Positions 34,523-45,808 of a stretch of 64,000 bases of DNA are shown one piece after another. The notes below the pieces were generated by a model. The model saw nothing but the letters and a program-made list of their open reading frames with translations, made no database searches and was not told the DNA's origin. The DNA is taken from the NCBI GenBank assembly GCA_021732215.1, contig JAKFVL010000006.1, positions 186,001 through 250,000 of the forward strand, given 5' to 3'. This stretch comes from Hyphomicrobiales bacterium. Its GTDB lineage: Bacteria; Pseudomonadota; Alphaproteobacteria; Rhizobiales; Xanthobacteraceae. The position numbers were made by a program, and so were the translations under genes. Positions within the stretch are counted from its first letter, which is position 1. The number at the start of each line of letters is the position of its first letter.

Positions 34523-34572
34523 CTGAAGAAAACGCCCAATAATCTGCTCAAAAAAATCTCAGGGAGAGTTGC

Positions 34573-36663
34573 GTGAACGAAGTCGTCAAGGTGGAACGTC
34601 ACGACGCAATCGCCATCATCAAGATCAACAATCCACCGGTCAACGCGCTCAGCGCCGCCGTGCGCCAGGGCATCGCAGCCGCGATCAGGAGTGTGTCAGC
34701 TGATCCCGAAGTTAAGGGCGTCGTACTCGCTTGCGAAGGCCGCACCTTCGTTGCCGGCGCCGACATCACCGAATTCGGCAAGCCGCCGCAGTCTCCGGGT
34801 CTTGGTGAGGTCATCGCCGGGATCGAAAATTGTCCGAAGCCGGTGGTGGCTGCGATCCACGGCACTGCATTGGGCGGCGGGCTTGAACTGGCCCTCGGAT
34901 GTCATTTCCGCGTTGCAACAAAAGACGCCCGCATGGGCCTTCCCGAAGTGAAACTCGGCCTGTTGCCGGGCGCTGGCGGAACCCAGCGGCTGCCGCGCGC
35001 CGTCGGCCCGGAGCTCGGCGTGAAGATGGTCGTCACGGGCGATCCGATCGGCGCTGCCGAGGCATTGAAGAACGGCCTGATCGAGGAGATCGTCGAAGGC
35101 CCGGCCTCCGGCGCGGAAGCCTTCATGCGCAAGGCGATCGCCGAGAAGCGTCCGCTACGCAAGCTGCGCGATGACGATTCCAAGCTCGCGGCCGCGCGTG
35201 CCGACCGCAAGATTTTCACCGACGCGGCGGCAGCGGCCAACAAGAAGAACCGCGGCATGGATGCGCCGCTGGCCTGCGCCGAAGCCGTGAGCTGGACGCT
35301 GGACGTGCCGTTCGATGAAGCGCTGAAGAAGGAGCGCGAGAGTTTTGTGAAGCTGGTCTCCGGCGATCAGTCGAAGGCGCAGCGTTATGCATTTTTCGCC
35401 GAGCGCGAAGCTGCGAAGGTGTCGGGCATTCCCGACGGCACCAAAGCCCGTCCGGTCGAGCGCGTCGCCGTGCTCGGCGCTGGCACCATGGGCGGCGGCA
35501 TCGCGATGTCGTTCGTCAATGCCGGCATCCCGGTCACCATCATCGAGACCGGCGAGGAGCCGCTGAACCGTGGCCTCGGCATCATCCGCAAGAACTACGA
35601 GGCCACCGCGGCGCGCGGCGGCATGCCGGCCGACGCGGTCGAGAAGCGCATGAGCCTTCTCATGGGCAAGGTCGGTCTCGAGAACGTCAAGGATGCGGAC
35701 CTGATTATCGAAGCCGTGTTCGAGACGATGGCTGTGAAGAAGGAGGTCTTCACCGCACTCGACAAGCACGCCAAGCCGGGTGCGGTGCTCGCGTCCAACA
35801 CCTCATATCTCAACGTCAACGAGATCGGCTCGGTGACCAAGCGCCCGCAGGACGTGCTCGGCATGCACTTCTTCTCGCCCGCCAACGTTATGAAGCTGTG
35901 CGAGATCGTGCGCGCCGACAAGACCGCGCCGGACGCGCTGATGACCGCCGTTACCATTTCGAAGAAGATCGCCAAGGTGCCGGCTGTCGTCGGCGTCTGC
36001 GACGGCTTTGTCGGCAACCGCATGCTGTCGGCTCGTTCGAAACAATCCGAGAAGCTGCTGTTCGAGGGCGCGCTGCCCCAGCAGGTCGATGCAGTCGTCA
36101 CCAAGTTCGGAATCCCGATGGGGCCGTTCGCGATGGGCGATCTCGCCGGCCTCGACATCGGCTGGCGCTCGCGCAAGGACCGCGGCATCAAGTCGGAAAT
36201 CGCCGATGCGCTCTGCGAGGCCGGACGTTTCGGCCAGAAGACCGGCAAGGGCTATTACAAATATGAGGGCGGTTCGCGCTCGCCGCTGTCCGATCCGGAT
36301 GTCGAGAAGCTCATCATCGACACCTGCGCGCGGCTCGGCCTCAAGCGCCGCACCGTCAGCGACGACGAAATCCTTGAGCGCATGGTCTATCCGATGATCA
36401 ACGAGGGCGCGCGCATCCTCGAGGAGGGCATCGCGGCGCGTCCGAGCGATATCGATGTCGTGTGGCTGTACGGCTATGGCTGGCCGGTCTATCGCGGCGG
36501 CCCGATGTTTTATGCCGATCAGGTCGGGCTCAAGCACATCGCGGATCGTCTCTCATTCTACGCCAAGCAAAACAACGATCCGTCGCTCGAGCCCGCTCCG
36601 TTGCTCAAGCGCCTTGCCGCCGAGGGCAAGACCTTCGCATCGCTTGCAGCCAAGGCAGCATAA
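34573..36663 (+). CDS. pimF: Enoyl-CoA hydratase / 3-hydroxyacyl-CoA dehydrogenase
   Basis: A 696-residue bifunctional beta-oxidation enzyme. The crotonase domain (about 1-190) has GTALGGGLELALG and MGLPEVKLGLLPGAGGTQRL. The NAD-binding domain starts near residue 297 with VAVLGAGTMGGGIAMSF; the dehydrogenase core has the catalytic-region motif HFFSPANVMKL, and a C-terminal helical domain closes the protein. GTG 34573 (Met as first residue) has GGGAGA upstream. In R. palustris the matching gene pimF leads pimFABCDE, for degrading pimelate and other dicarboxylic acids; the order pimF-A-B-C-D is kept here. Confidence 0.85.
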   Translation: MNEVVKVERHDAIAIIKINNPPVNALSAAVRQGIAAAIRSVSADPEVKGVVLACEGRTFVAGADITEFGKPPQSPGLGEVIAGIENCPKPVVAAIHGTALGGGLELALGCHFRVATKDARMGLPEVKLGLLPGAGGTQRLPRAVGPELGVKMVVTGDPIGAAEALKNGLIEEIVEGPASGAEAFMRKAIAEKRPLRKLRDDDSKLAAARADRKIFTDAAAAANKKNRGMDAPLACAEAVSWTLDVPFDEALKKERESFVKLVSGDQSKAQRYAFFAEREAAKVSGIPDGTKARPVERVAVLGAGTMGGGIAMSFVNAGIPVTIIETGEEPLNRGLGIIRKNYEATAARGGMPADAVEKRMSLLMGKVGLENVKDADLIIEAVFETMAVKKEVFTALDKHAKPGAVLASNTSYLNVNEIGSVTKRPQDVLGMHFFSPANVMKLCEIVRADKTAPDALMTAVTISKKIAKVPAVVGVCDGFVGNRMLSARSKQSEKLLFEGALPQQVDAVVTKFGIPMGPFAMGDLAGLDIGWRSRKDRGIKSEIADALCEAGRFGQKTGKGYYKYEGGSRSPLSDPDVEKLIIDTCARLGLKRRTVSDDEILERMVYPMINEGARILEEGIAARPSDIDVVWLYGYGWPVYRGGPMFYADQVGLKHIADRLSFYAKQNNDPSLEPAPLLKRLAAEGKTFASLAAKAA

Positions 36664-36672
36664 GGCAGGGCG

Positions 36673-38343
36673 ATGGCTCATCCGGGCGAACAGCATTATC
36701 CGGAAGGTGTCCGGTGGGATGTGTCCATCCCGTTCGGCACCCTTCCGGGCCTGCTTGCCGGTGCGGCCCAGCAATTCGGCGCGCGCACCGCGATCGAATT
36801 CCGCGACTGCTCGATCTCGTTCGACGACCTCGCCGCGATGGCCGATGCCGCTGCGGCATCCTTTCTGCGCGCCGGTTATGGCCGCGACACGTCCGTCGCG
36901 CTCTATCTCGGCAACACGCCCGATCATCCGGCGAATTTTTTCGGGGCGCTGAAGGCCGGCGCGCGGATCGTGCATCTGTCGCCACTCGATGGCGAGCGCG
37001 CGCTGTCGCACAAGCTCACCGACAGCGGTGCGCGAATTCTGGTCACCACCAACAGCGCCATGTTGTTGCCGATGGCGCTGAAGTTTCTCGAAAAGGGTCT
37101 GATCGATCGTCTGGTGATCTGCGAGGACGACATGTGGGGTCCGTCCGGCTTTCCGGTCGCGCCGTATCCAAAGACAGACAAGATCGTCACCTATCGCGAG
37201 TTCACCGCTGGCGCGACCAAACCGGCGCAGTGGCCGGCCGTCAGCGCCGACGATATCGCGCTGCTGCAATATACTGGCGGCACCACCGGCCTGCCGAAAG
37301 GCGCGATGCTGACCCATCGCAATCTCACCTCGGCGGTCGGCATCTACGATGTCTGGAGCGAGAACTCACGCGCCGAGCGCAACACCATCGAGCGTGTGAT
37401 CTGCGTACTGCCGCTGTTTCACATCTTCGCGCTCACCGTGATCCTGCTCTCCAGCATCAAGCACGGCAATATCATCTCGCTGCATCAGCGCTTCGACGTC
37501 GAGAGCGTGATGCGCGACATCGAAGTCAAACGCGCAACGGCTTTCCCCGGCGTACCGACGATGTGGATTGCGATTGCGAGCCTGCCCGATCTCGACAAGC
37601 GCGATATGTCCTCGCTGGTGTCGTGCGGCTCCGGCGGTGCGCCCCTGCCGGTCGAGGTCGCGCGCATCTTCGAGACAAAAACCAACATGAAACTGAAGAG
37701 CGGGTGGGGGATGACCGAAACCTGCTCGCCGGGCACCGCGCATCCGAAGGACGGCCCGGAGAAGCCGGGCTCGATCGGACTGATGCTGCCCGGCATCGAG
37801 CTCGATGTGGTCGCGCTCGACGATCCAGCCAAGGTTTTGCCCGTCGGAGAAACCGGCGAGATCCGCATTCGCGGCCCCAACGTCACCAAGGGCTACTGGA
37901 ATCGCGAGCAGGACACAGCGCGAGCCTTCGTCGGTGACAGGTTCCTCACTGGCGATATCGGCTACATGGACACGGATGGCTATTTCTATCTGGTCGACCG
38001 CAAGACAGACATGATCATCTCCGGCGGTTTCAACGTCTATCCGCAGATGATCGAACAGGCGATCTACGAGCATCCAGCCGTGCAGGAAGTGATCGTGATC
38101 GGCGTTCCGGACCAGTATCGCGGTGAAGCCGCCAAGGCTTTCATCACGCTCAAAAAGAGCGCCGCGCCGTTCACCATCGACGAGCTGCGGGACTTTCTCA
38201 CCGGCCGTATTGGCAAGCACGAATTGCCGGTCTCGCTTGAGTTTCGCGACGACTTGCCGCGCACCGCGGTCGGCAAGCTGTCGCGCCATGAACTTCGCAA
38301 CCAGCAACAGACCATCCAAAAACAACTCTCAGCAACAAGGTGA
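36673..38343 (+). CDS. pimA: Dicarboxylate-CoA ligase (AMP-forming)
   Basis: A 556-residue ANL-family ligase 9 nt after pimF. Phosphate-binding loop [20 protein letters not shown], later [13 protein letters not shown], adenylate-binding [19 protein letters not shown] and C-terminal [15 protein letters not shown]-like ([14 protein letters not shown], holding the catalytic Lys) motifs are all seen. In the R. palustris pim operon the equivalent PimA activates medium-chain dicarboxylic acids. Its precise chain-length range here is unknown. Confidence 0.85.
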   Translation: MAHPGEQHYPEGVRWDVSIPFGTLPGLLAGAAQQFGARTAIEFRDCSISFDDLAAMADAAAASFLRAGYGRDTSVALYLGNTPDHPANFFGALKAGARIVHLSPLDGERALSHKLTDSGARILVTTNSAMLLPMALKFLEKGLIDRLVICEDDMWGPSGFPVAPYPKTDKIVTYREFTAGATKPAQWPAVSADDIALLQYTGGTTGLPKGAMLTHRNLTSAVGIYDVWSENSRAERNTIERVICVLPLFHIFALTVILLSSIKHGNIISLHQRFDVESVMRDIEVKRATAFPGVPTMWIAIASLPDLDKRDMSSLVSCGSGGAPLPVEVARIFETKTNMKLKSGWGMTETCSPGTAHPKDGPEKPGSIGLMLPGIELDVVALDDPAKVLPVGETGEIRIRGPNVTKGYWNREQDTARAFVGDRFLTGDIGYMDTDGYFYLVDRKTDMIISGGFNVYPQMIEQAIYEHPAVQEVIVIGVPDQYRGEAAKAFITLKKSAAPFTIDELRDFLTGRIGKHELPVSLEFRDDLPRTAVGKLSRHELRNQQQTIQKQLSATR

Positions 38344-38348
38344 AGCAC

Positions 38349-39536
38349 ATGACCGACGCCGTCATCGTCTCGACTGCCCGCACCCCGATCGGCAAGGCCT
38401 ATCGCGGCGCGCTGAACGCAACGGAAGGCGCGACCCTGCTCGGACACGCCATCGAGCACGCGGTCTCGCGCGCCAAGGTCGATCCGAAGGAGATCGAGGA
38501 CGTGGTGATGGGCGCGGCCCTTCAGCAGGGCTCGACCGGCGGCAATATCGCCCGCAAGGCGCTGCTCCGCGCAGGGCTCCCGGTGACGACCGCAGGCACC
38601 ACCATCGACCGCCAGTGCGCGTCGGGTCTGCAGGCGATCGCGCTGGCCGCGCGTTCGGTGATCTTCGACGGCGTGGAGATCGCGGTCGGCGGCGGCGGTG
38701 AGTCGATCAGCCTCGTGCAGAACGATCACGCCAACAAATTCCATACCCAGGACCCCGCGCTGCTCAAGATCAAGGGCGAGGTCTACATGCCGATGATCGA
38801 CACTGCCGAGGTGGTGGCGAAGCGCTACGGCATCTCGCGCGAGCGTCAGGACGAGTACGGCCTCGAGAGCCAGCGCCGCACCGCAGCCGCGCAGCAGGGC
38901 GGCAAGTTCAAGGACGAACTCGCGCCGATCAAGACCCAAATGGCCGTCACCGACAAGGCCACCGGCGAGATCAGCATGAAGGATATCACCCTGTCGCAGG
39001 ATGAAGGTCCGCGCCCGGAGACGACCGCCGAAGGTCTCGCCGGTCTGAAGGCGGTTCGCGGCGATGGCTTCACCATCACCGCAGGCAATGCCAGCCAGTT
39101 GTCGGACGGCGCCAGCGCCGCCGTCATCATGAGCGACAAGGAAGCCTCTAGGCGCGGCCTCAAACCACTCGGTATTTTCCGTGGCTTTGTCTCGGCGGGC
39201 TGCGAGCCGGATGAAATGGGCATCGGTCCGGTGTTCGCGGTGCCGCGTCTCCTTAAGCGTCATGGCCTCAAGGTCGAGGACATCGATCTGTGGGAATTGA
39301 ACGAGGCGTTCGCGGTGCAGGTTCTGTATTGCCGCGACAAGCTGGGCATTGATCCCGAGAAGATCAATGTCGATGGCGGCGCGATCTCGGTCGGCCATCC
39401 GTATGGCATGTCGGGCGCACGCCTGACCGGTCACGCGCTGATCGAGGGCCGCCGCCGCAAGGCGAAGTATGCGGTCGTCACCATGTGCGTCGGCGGCGGC
39501 ATGGGCGCCGCCGGCCTGTTCGAGATTGTTCACTAG
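38349..39536 (+). CDS. pimB: Acetyl-CoA acyltransferase (thiolase)
   Basis: A 395-residue thiolase. The acyl-accepting cysteine is in [20 protein letters not shown], with later [19 protein letters not shown] (His) and [16 protein letters not shown] (second Cys). It performs the thiolytic cleavage that ends each beta-oxidation round. I used ATG 38349, with AAGG 8 nt upstream; a GTG at 38340 overlaps the ligase stop and is less likely. Confidence 0.88.
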   Translation: MTDAVIVSTARTPIGKAYRGALNATEGATLLGHAIEHAVSRAKVDPKEIEDVVMGAALQQGSTGGNIARKALLRAGLPVTTAGTTIDRQCASGLQAIALAARSVIFDGVEIAVGGGGESISLVQNDHANKFHTQDPALLKIKGEVYMPMIDTAEVVAKRYGISRERQDEYGLESQRRTAAAQQGGKFKDELAPIKTQMAVTDKATGEISMKDITLSQDEGPRPETTAEGLAGLKAVRGDGFTITAGNASQLSDGASAAVIMSDKEASRRGLKPLGIFRGFVSAGCEPDEMGIGPVFAVPRLLKRHGLKVEDIDLWELNEAFAVQVLYCRDKLGIDPEKINVDGGAISVGHPYGMSGARLTGHALIEGRRRKAKYAVVTMCVGGGMGAAGLFEIVH

Positions 39537-39540
39537 TTGC

Positions 39541-39657
39541 GTCGTCCCCGCGAAAGCGGGGACCCATACCCGGCGGGTTTGAAGTCGGGTGAGTGCGGCG
39601 AGGCTTGCCTGCAAAACTGATTCAGAGGCTATGGGTCCCTGCGTTCGCAGGGACGAC
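39541..39657. repeat. Palindromic intergenic repeat, family C
   Basis: The left half GTCGTCCCCGCGAAAGCGGG plus GACCCATA and the right half TATGGGTCCCTGCGTTCGCA plus GGGACGAC form a long hairpin of which both ends are themselves small hairpins. It lies between pimB and pimC. Relatives are at 44823, 49714 and 52218. Confidence 0.82.
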
Positions 39658-39678
39658 AAAGACAGAGAGGACCACCCA

Positions 39679-40866
39679 ATGGATCTCAGCTTCACCAAGG
39701 AAGAGTTGGCGTTTCGCGACGAAGTCCGCACCTTCTTCAAGGACAACGTGCCGCCGGAAACGCGCCGCAGGCTTCAGGAAGGCCGTCACACCGGCAAGCA
39801 GGAACTGGTCGAGTGGACCCGCATCCTGAACAAGAAGGGCTGGGCTGTCGCGCATTGGCCCAAGGAATACGGCGGCACCGGGTGGACGCCTGTGCAGCAG
39901 TACATCTTCCTTGAGGAATTGCAGTCGGCTCCAGCGCCGTCGCCGCTCGCGTTCGGCGTCAGCATGGTCGGGCCTGTGATCTACACCTTCGGCAATGAAG
40001 CGCAGAAGAAGAAGTATCTGCCGCGCATTGCCAACCTCGACGACTGGTGGTGTCAGGGCTTCTCCGAGCCGGGCTCGGGATCGGACCTCGCGTCGCTGAA
40101 GACCACGGCGAAGAAGAAGGATGGCAAGTACATCATCAACGGCCAGAAGACCTGGACCACGCTGGCGCAGCACGCCGACATGATCTTCTGTCTTTGCCGC
40201 ACCGACCCGGAAGCCAAGAAGCAGTCTGGCATTTCCTTCATCGTTTTCGACATGAAGTCGAAGGGCGTCACCGTGCGCCCGATCCAGACCATCGATGGCG
40301 GCGTCGAAGTCAACGAAGTATTTTTCGATGACGTCGAGGTGCCGGTCGAGAACCTGATCGGCGAGGAAAACAAGGGCTGGGACTATGCCAAGTTCCTGCT
40401 CGGCAACGAGCGCACCAATATCGCCCGCGTCGGCATGTCCAAGGAGCGCATCCGCCGCATCAAGCAACTGGCTTCGACCGTGATGGCCGGCGACCAGCCG
40501 ATCATCAAGGATGCCCGTTTTCTTGAAAAGCTGACCGCGACCGAGATCGAGCTGAAAGCGCTGGAGCTGACGCAGATGCGCGTCGTCGCCAACGAGAGCA
40601 AGAACGGCAAGGGCAAGCCCGATCCGGCGTCCTCGATTCTCAAGATCAAGGGTTCGGACATCCAGCAGACCATCACCGAGCTGTTGCTCGAGGTGACCGG
40701 ACCGTTCGCGATGCCGTACGAGACGGGCGAGGAAGGCCGCAACGAGCCGGACAACTGGGCGTCGCCGATCGCGCCGGGCTATTTCAACTACCGCAAGGTG
40801 TCGATCTACGGCGGCTCGAACGAAATCCAGCGCAACATCATCGCCAAGGCGGTGCTGGGGCTCTAA
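39679..40866 (+). CDS. pimC: Acyl-CoA dehydrogenase, large subunit
   Basis: A 395-residue FAD acyl-CoA dehydrogenase (MDLSFTKEELAFRDEVRTFF; ribosome site GAGAGG upstream). Domains in order are the N-terminal helices, the FAD-binding middle region (QGFSEPGSGSDLASLKTTA, TWTTLAQHADMIFCLCRTD) and the C-terminal helical domain ending in SIYGGSNEIQRNIIAKAVLG. Glu of the YGGSNEIQR motif or an equivalent residue is expected as the base. In R. palustris PimC/PimD form a pimeloyl-CoA dehydrogenase pair; the next gene is the second subunit. Confidence 0.86.
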   Translation: MDLSFTKEELAFRDEVRTFFKDNVPPETRRRLQEGRHTGKQELVEWTRILNKKGWAVAHWPKEYGGTGWTPVQQYIFLEELQSAPAPSPLAFGVSMVGPVIYTFGNEAQKKKYLPRIANLDDWWCQGFSEPGSGSDLASLKTTAKKKDGKYIINGQKTWTTLAQHADMIFCLCRTDPEAKKQSGISFIVFDMKSKGVTVRPIQTIDGGVEVNEVFFDDVEVPVENLIGEENKGWDYAKFLLGNERTNIARVGMSKERIRRIKQLASTVMAGDQPIIKDARFLEKLTATEIELKALELTQMRVVANESKNGKGKPDPASSILKIKGSDIQQTITELLLEVTGPFAMPYETGEEGRNEPDNWASPIAPGYFNYRKVSIYGGSNEIQRNIIAKAVLGL

Positions 40867-40867
40867 C

Positions 40868-40948
40868 CGTCATTGCGAGCGAAGCGAAGCAATCCAGAGC
40901 CACAGAAAGACTGGATTGCTTCGTCGCTGTCGCTCCTCGCAATGACGA
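40868..40948. repeat. Palindromic intergenic repeat, family B
   Basis: CGTCATTGCGAGCGAAGCGA with AGCAATCCAG on the left and CTGGATTGCTTCGTCGCTGT with CGCTCCTCGCAATGACG on the right form a near-perfect hairpin. It fills most of the pimC-pimD gap and resembles the element at 20045. Confidence 0.82.
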
Positions 40949-40974
40949 CTGCAATGAAAATCTGAGGAAGCAAA

Positions 40975-42123
40975 ATGGATTTTGATCTGTCCGAGGAGCA
41001 GCGGCTTCTCAAGGAAAGCGTCGATGGCCTCTTGGCCGATTCCTACGACTTCGAATCGCGCAAGAAGTACGCCAAGGAAGCGGGCGGCTACAGCAAGGCG
41101 CAGTGGAGCAAGTTCGCTGAGCAGGGCCTCTTGGGTCTGCCGTTCAGCGAGGAAGACGGCGGCTTCGGCTCCGGTGCGGTCGAAACCATGATTGTGATGG
41201 AAGCGATGGGCCGCGCGCTGGTGTTGGAGCCATATCTGGCGACCGTCATTCTCGGCGGCGGCTTCCTGCGCCATGGCGGCAGCAAGGACCAGAAGGCCGC
41301 GCATCTTCCCGGCATCATCGACGGCTCGAAGACGCTGGCGTTCGCGCAACTGGAAAAAAATTCGCGCTACGATCTTGCCGATGTCTCCACCACGGCGAAG
41401 AAAAAGGGCGCAGGTTGGGTGATCGACGGCGAGAAGTTCGTGGTGTTGCACGGCGACACCGCCGATACGCTGGTCGTCACGGCGCGTACCAAGGGCGGGC
41501 AGCGCGACAAGACGGGGATCGGCGCGTTCCTGGTGCCGTCGAATGCCAAGGGCGTCACGGTGAAGGGCTATCCGACGCAAGACTCGCTGCGCGCTGCTGA
41601 TATCACCTTTACCAATGTCGAAGTGGGCGCGGAGGCCGCGATCGGCGATCCGGAAAACGCGCTGCCTCTGATCGAGCGTGTCGTCGATGACGCCCGCATC
41701 GCGCTCTGCGCGGAGGCGGTCGGTGCGATGGAGGAGTCGCTCAAGACCACGATGCAGTACATCAAGGAGCGCAAGCAGTTCGGCGTTGCCATCGGTACGT
41801 TTCAAGTATTGCAGCATCGCGGCGCCGACATGTTCGTGGCGCTGGAGCAGGCACGCAGCATGTCGTATCTCGCGACCATGGCCGGCGGCATCGACAATGC
41901 GAAAGAGCGCGCGCTGTCGGTCGCGGCGGCGAAGGTCCAGATCGGCCGCTCGGCGCGTTATGTCGGCCAGCAGGCGATCCAGCTTCACGGCGGCGTCGGC
42001 ATGACCATGGAGTTCAAGATCGGCCACTACTTCAAGCGGCTGACCATGATCGAGAGTCTGTTCGGCGATGCCGACTTCCATCTGCGCCGCGTCGCGGATG
42101 CTGGCGGCTTCATCAACGGGTAG
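40975..42123 (+). CDS. pimD: Acyl-CoA dehydrogenase, small subunit
   Basis: A 382-residue acyl-CoA dehydrogenase paralogue of pimC. It starts MDFDLSEEQRLLKESVDGLL, with FAQLEKNSRYDLADVSTTAK in the FAD domain and AIQLHGGVGMTMEFKIGHYF at the C-terminal domain. Its FAD-contact motifs look less canonical than those of PimC, as is usual for the partner subunit. The gap to pimC contains only the family-B repeat. Together they catalyse the first oxidation of dicarboxyl-CoAs. Confidence 0.84.
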   Translation: MDFDLSEEQRLLKESVDGLLADSYDFESRKKYAKEAGGYSKAQWSKFAEQGLLGLPFSEEDGGFGSGAVETMIVMEAMGRALVLEPYLATVILGGGFLRHGGSKDQKAAHLPGIIDGSKTLAFAQLEKNSRYDLADVSTTAKKKGAGWVIDGEKFVVLHGDTADTLVVTARTKGGQRDKTGIGAFLVPSNAKGVTVKGYPTQDSLRAADITFTNVEVGAEAAIGDPENALPLIERVVDDARIALCAEAVGAMEESLKTTMQYIKERKQFGVAIGTFQVLQHRGADMFVALEQARSMSYLATMAGGIDNAKERALSVAAAKVQIGRSARYVGQQAIQLHGGVGMTMEFKIGHYFKRLTMIESLFGDADFHLRRVADAGGFING

Positions 42124-42171
42124 AAGCGCCGTCAAGACAGCGGTCCGGCCTCCTTTTTCATTTTCCGCACT

Positions 42172-42276
42172 GTCATTCCGGGGCGCGAGCGAAGCAAGCG
42201 AGCCCGGAATCCATAACCACGATCGGGAGTATGGATTCCGGGCCTGCGCGTGAAGAACGCGCACCCGGGAATGACG
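42172..42276. repeat. Palindromic intergenic repeat, family D
   Basis: GTCATTCCGGGGCGCGAGCG ... GAGCCCGGAATCCAT and ATGGATTCCGGGCCTGCGCG ... CACCCGGGAATGACG make an imperfect hairpin about 105 nt long between pimD and the SDR gene. A relative is at 45686. Confidence 0.78.
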
Positions 42277-42316
42277 AGATCATTGTCACAACAAAAATAA
42301 GCAAGGAGCAAGGCAC

Positions 42317-43090
42317 ATGCCCGCATCACCCTGGAATCTCACCGGCAAGGTCGCCATCATCACCGGCTCCAGCCGTGGCATCGGCCGCGCGTCGGCGGAA
42401 CTGCTTGCCCAGATGGGCGCCAAGGTCGTGATCTCCAGCCGCAAGGCCGATGCCTGCGAGGAAGTTGCCGGCGGCATCAGGAAGTCTGGCGGCGATGCGC
42501 ATGTCATCCCGTGCAACATCTCGCGGCCGAACGAGGTCAACGCGCTGGTCGACGACACGGTGAAGCATTACGGCGGCCTCGACATCCTTGTCTGCAACGC
42601 GGCGGTCAATCCATATTACGGTCCGCTGCTCGACATCACCGACGAAGCCTTCGACAAGATCATGGGCTCGAACGTCAAGAGCAACATCTGGCTTTGCGCG
42701 CGCGCAATTCCCAGAATGGTCGAACGCGGCGGCGGCTCGGTTATCATCATTTCCTCGATCGGCGGATTGCGCGGCTCGACCGTGATCGGCGCCTACGGCA
42801 TCTCGAAAGCCGCTGACTTTGCGCTCGCCCGCAGCCTCGCCGGCGAATGGGGTCCGCAGAAAATCCGCGTCAATTGCATCGCGCCGGGTCTGGTGAAGAC
42901 CGATTTCGCCCGCGCGCTGTGGGAGGACGAAGAACGCCTGACGCGACGCACCGCCAATACGCCGCTGCGCCGGATCGGCGAGCCGCACGAAATCGCAGGC
43001 GCGGTCGGCTATCTCGCCTCCGACGCTTCCACCTTCATGACCGGCCAGACCATCGTGATAGACGGCGGCGTGACGACGGCGTCGGTGTAA
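42317..43090 (+). CDS. Short-chain dehydrogenase/reductase
   Basis: A 257-residue classical SDR. The NAD(P) motif is [19 protein letters not shown] (TGxxxGIG, from about residue 15), NAAVN follows near 91, and the catalytic set is S (IISSIGG), Y and K in AYGISKAADFALARSLAGEW. The C-terminal DGGVTTASV closes the fold. It is the likely last gene of the pim operon, downstream of a palindromic repeat. Whether it corresponds to pimE of R. palustris cannot be decided here; I leave the symbol empty. Confidence 0.85.
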   Translation: MPASPWNLTGKVAIITGSSRGIGRASAELLAQMGAKVVISSRKADACEEVAGGIRKSGGDAHVIPCNISRPNEVNALVDDTVKHYGGLDILVCNAAVNPYYGPLLDITDEAFDKIMGSNVKSNIWLCARAIPRMVERGGGSVIIISSIGGLRGSTVIGAYGISKAADFALARSLAGEWGPQKIRVNCIAPGLVKTDFARALWEDEERLTRRTANTPLRRIGEPHEIAGAVGYLASDASTFMTGQTIVIDGGVTTASV

Positions 43091-43115
43091 TCCAGGGACC
43101 TTGATAGCTGGTTCT

Positions 43116-43229
43116 CGTCATTGCCGGGCTTGACCCGGCAATCCATCTTTTTCTTAAGTAGACGATGGATGCCCGGCGTAAGCGAGCGAAGCGACGCCAT
43201 TCTTTGAACGGCTCTGCCCGGGCATGACG
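43116..43229. repeat. Palindromic intergenic repeat, family E
   Basis: The left arm CGTCATTGCCGGGCTTGACC plus CGGCAATCCATC is opposed by GATGGATGCCCGGCG...GCCCGGGCATGACG. It lies between the SDR gene and glpK. The right side holds an insert (TAAGCGAGCGAAGCGACGCC) that recalls family B, so the element looks mosaic. Confidence 0.75.
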
Positions 43230-43251
43230 ACGACTGAAAGCGGGAAACGCC

Positions 43252-44757
<1,506 letters not shown>

Positions 44758-44765
44758 CAATTACT

Positions 44766-44808
44766 TCTCCCTCCCCCGCTTGCGGGGAGAGGGTCGGGGT
44801 GAGGGGCT
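44766..44808. repeat. Palindromic intergenic repeat, family A
   Basis: CTCCCTCCCCCGCTTGCGGG followed by GAGAGGGTCGGGGTGAGGGG repeats the core of the element at 13367. It is just downstream of glpK. Confidence 0.75.
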
Positions 44809-44822
44809 CTGTCGCCTGATAT

Positions 44823-44950
44823 GTCGTCCCGGCGAAAGCAGGGACCCATAATCTCCGACTGCATTTGGGTCTCTGAAATCGCATCGGAATCATGGCTCCT
44901 ATCCGCAACGAACACCACGGCGTATGGGTCCCTGCTTTCGCCGGGACGAC
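44823..44950. repeat. Palindromic intergenic repeat, family C
   Basis: GTCGTCCCGGCGAAAGCAGG plus GACCCATAAT is mirrored by TATGGGTCCCTGCTTTCGCC plus GGGACGAC, with a loop of about 70 nt. It follows directly after a family-A element. Confidence 0.78.
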
Positions 44951-44966
44951 GGAAGGAGGCTGCGGG

Positions 44967-45038
44967 CTTGCCCCTCGCCCGGAGAGATAGCTACGCTCAG
45001 TCTCAGTATTCTCCCCGACAAACGGGGAGAGTTGAAAG
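44967..45038. repeat. Diverged family-A palindromic repeat
   Basis: TGCCCCTCGCCCGGAGAGAT on the left and ATTCTCCCCGACAAACGGGG plus AGAG on the right keep the CCCC/GGGGAGAG skeleton of family A with substitutions. It ends a few bases before the GST start. Confidence 0.55.
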
Positions 45039-45047
45039 GAGCAAACC

Positions 45048-45671
45048 TTGATCCTGATCGGCCAATACGATTCGCCTTTCGTGCGCCGCGTGGCGCTGGC
45101 GCTGCGGTTCTACGGCATGCCGTTCGATCACAAGCCGTGGTCGACGTTCGGCGATGGCGACAAGATCGCGGTCTACAATCCCTTGATGCGCGTGCCGACG
45201 CTGGTGCTCGACGATGGTGAGGTGCTGATCGAGAGCACCGCGATCCTCGATTATCTCGATGAAACGGTCGGCCCCTCGCGCGCCATGTTTCCCGAATCCG
45301 GCCATGCGCGCCGCGAGGCGCTGAACGTCTGCGCGCTCGCGACCGGTCTCGGCGACAAGGCGGTGGCGCTGGTCTACGAGAAGGTGCTGCACCAGAACGA
45401 GTCGGCGCGCTGGATCGAGCGCTGCCGGTCGCAGATTTCGGGCGTGCTGGCGCGGCTTGAGGCCGATCGCGCCAAACGCAAACATACCTGGTGGTTTGGC
45501 GAACGCATCGGTCATGCGGACATTGCGGTTGCCTGCGTCCTGCGCTTCACCGGCGAGGCGCACAGCCTGTTCGACGCAAGCAAGTATCCTGCGCTGGCGA
45601 AGCACGCGGCGATGTGCGAGGCGCTGCCGCCGTTTCAGGAGATCGTGCAGCCGCTGATCCCGCCGAGCTGA
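45048..45671 (+). CDS. Glutathione S-transferase family protein
   Basis: A 207-residue GST-like protein: an N-terminal thioredoxin-fold domain (MILIGQYDSPFVRRVALALR, LMRVPTLVLDDGEVLIESTA, with the cis-Pro of VPTL and the ESTA turn) and a C-terminal helical domain with GERIGHADIAVACVL. The active-site residue is probably Ser in YDSPFVRR, as in bacterial beta/omega-like GSTs. The start is a TTG at 45048 with GAGCAAACC upstream. It stands alone between repeats. Confidence 0.82.
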   Translation: MILIGQYDSPFVRRVALALRFYGMPFDHKPWSTFGDGDKIAVYNPLMRVPTLVLDDGEVLIESTAILDYLDETVGPSRAMFPESGHARREALNVCALATGLGDKAVALVYEKVLHQNESARWIERCRSQISGVLARLEADRAKRKHTWWFGERIGHADIAVACVLRFTGEAHSLFDASKYPALAKHAAMCEALPPFQEIVQPLIPPS

Positions 45672-45685
45672 GGTTATATATGCTA

Positions 45686-45799
45686 CGTCATTCCGGGGCG
45701 ACGCGGAGCGTCGAACCCGGAATCCATCTCGCATCAAATTCTGAAATCGTGGCGAGTTGGATTCCGGGCCCGCGCCAAGAGGCGCGTCCCGGAATGACG
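45686..45799. repeat. Palindromic intergenic repeat, family D
   Basis: CGTCATTCCGGGGCGACGCG ... CCCGGAATCCAT is mirrored by GGATTCCGGGCCCGCGCCAA...CGTCCCGGAATGACG. It lies between the convergent ends of the GST and metH genes and may terminate both. Confidence 0.8.
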
Positions 45800-45808
45800 G
45801 CGTGGGCT

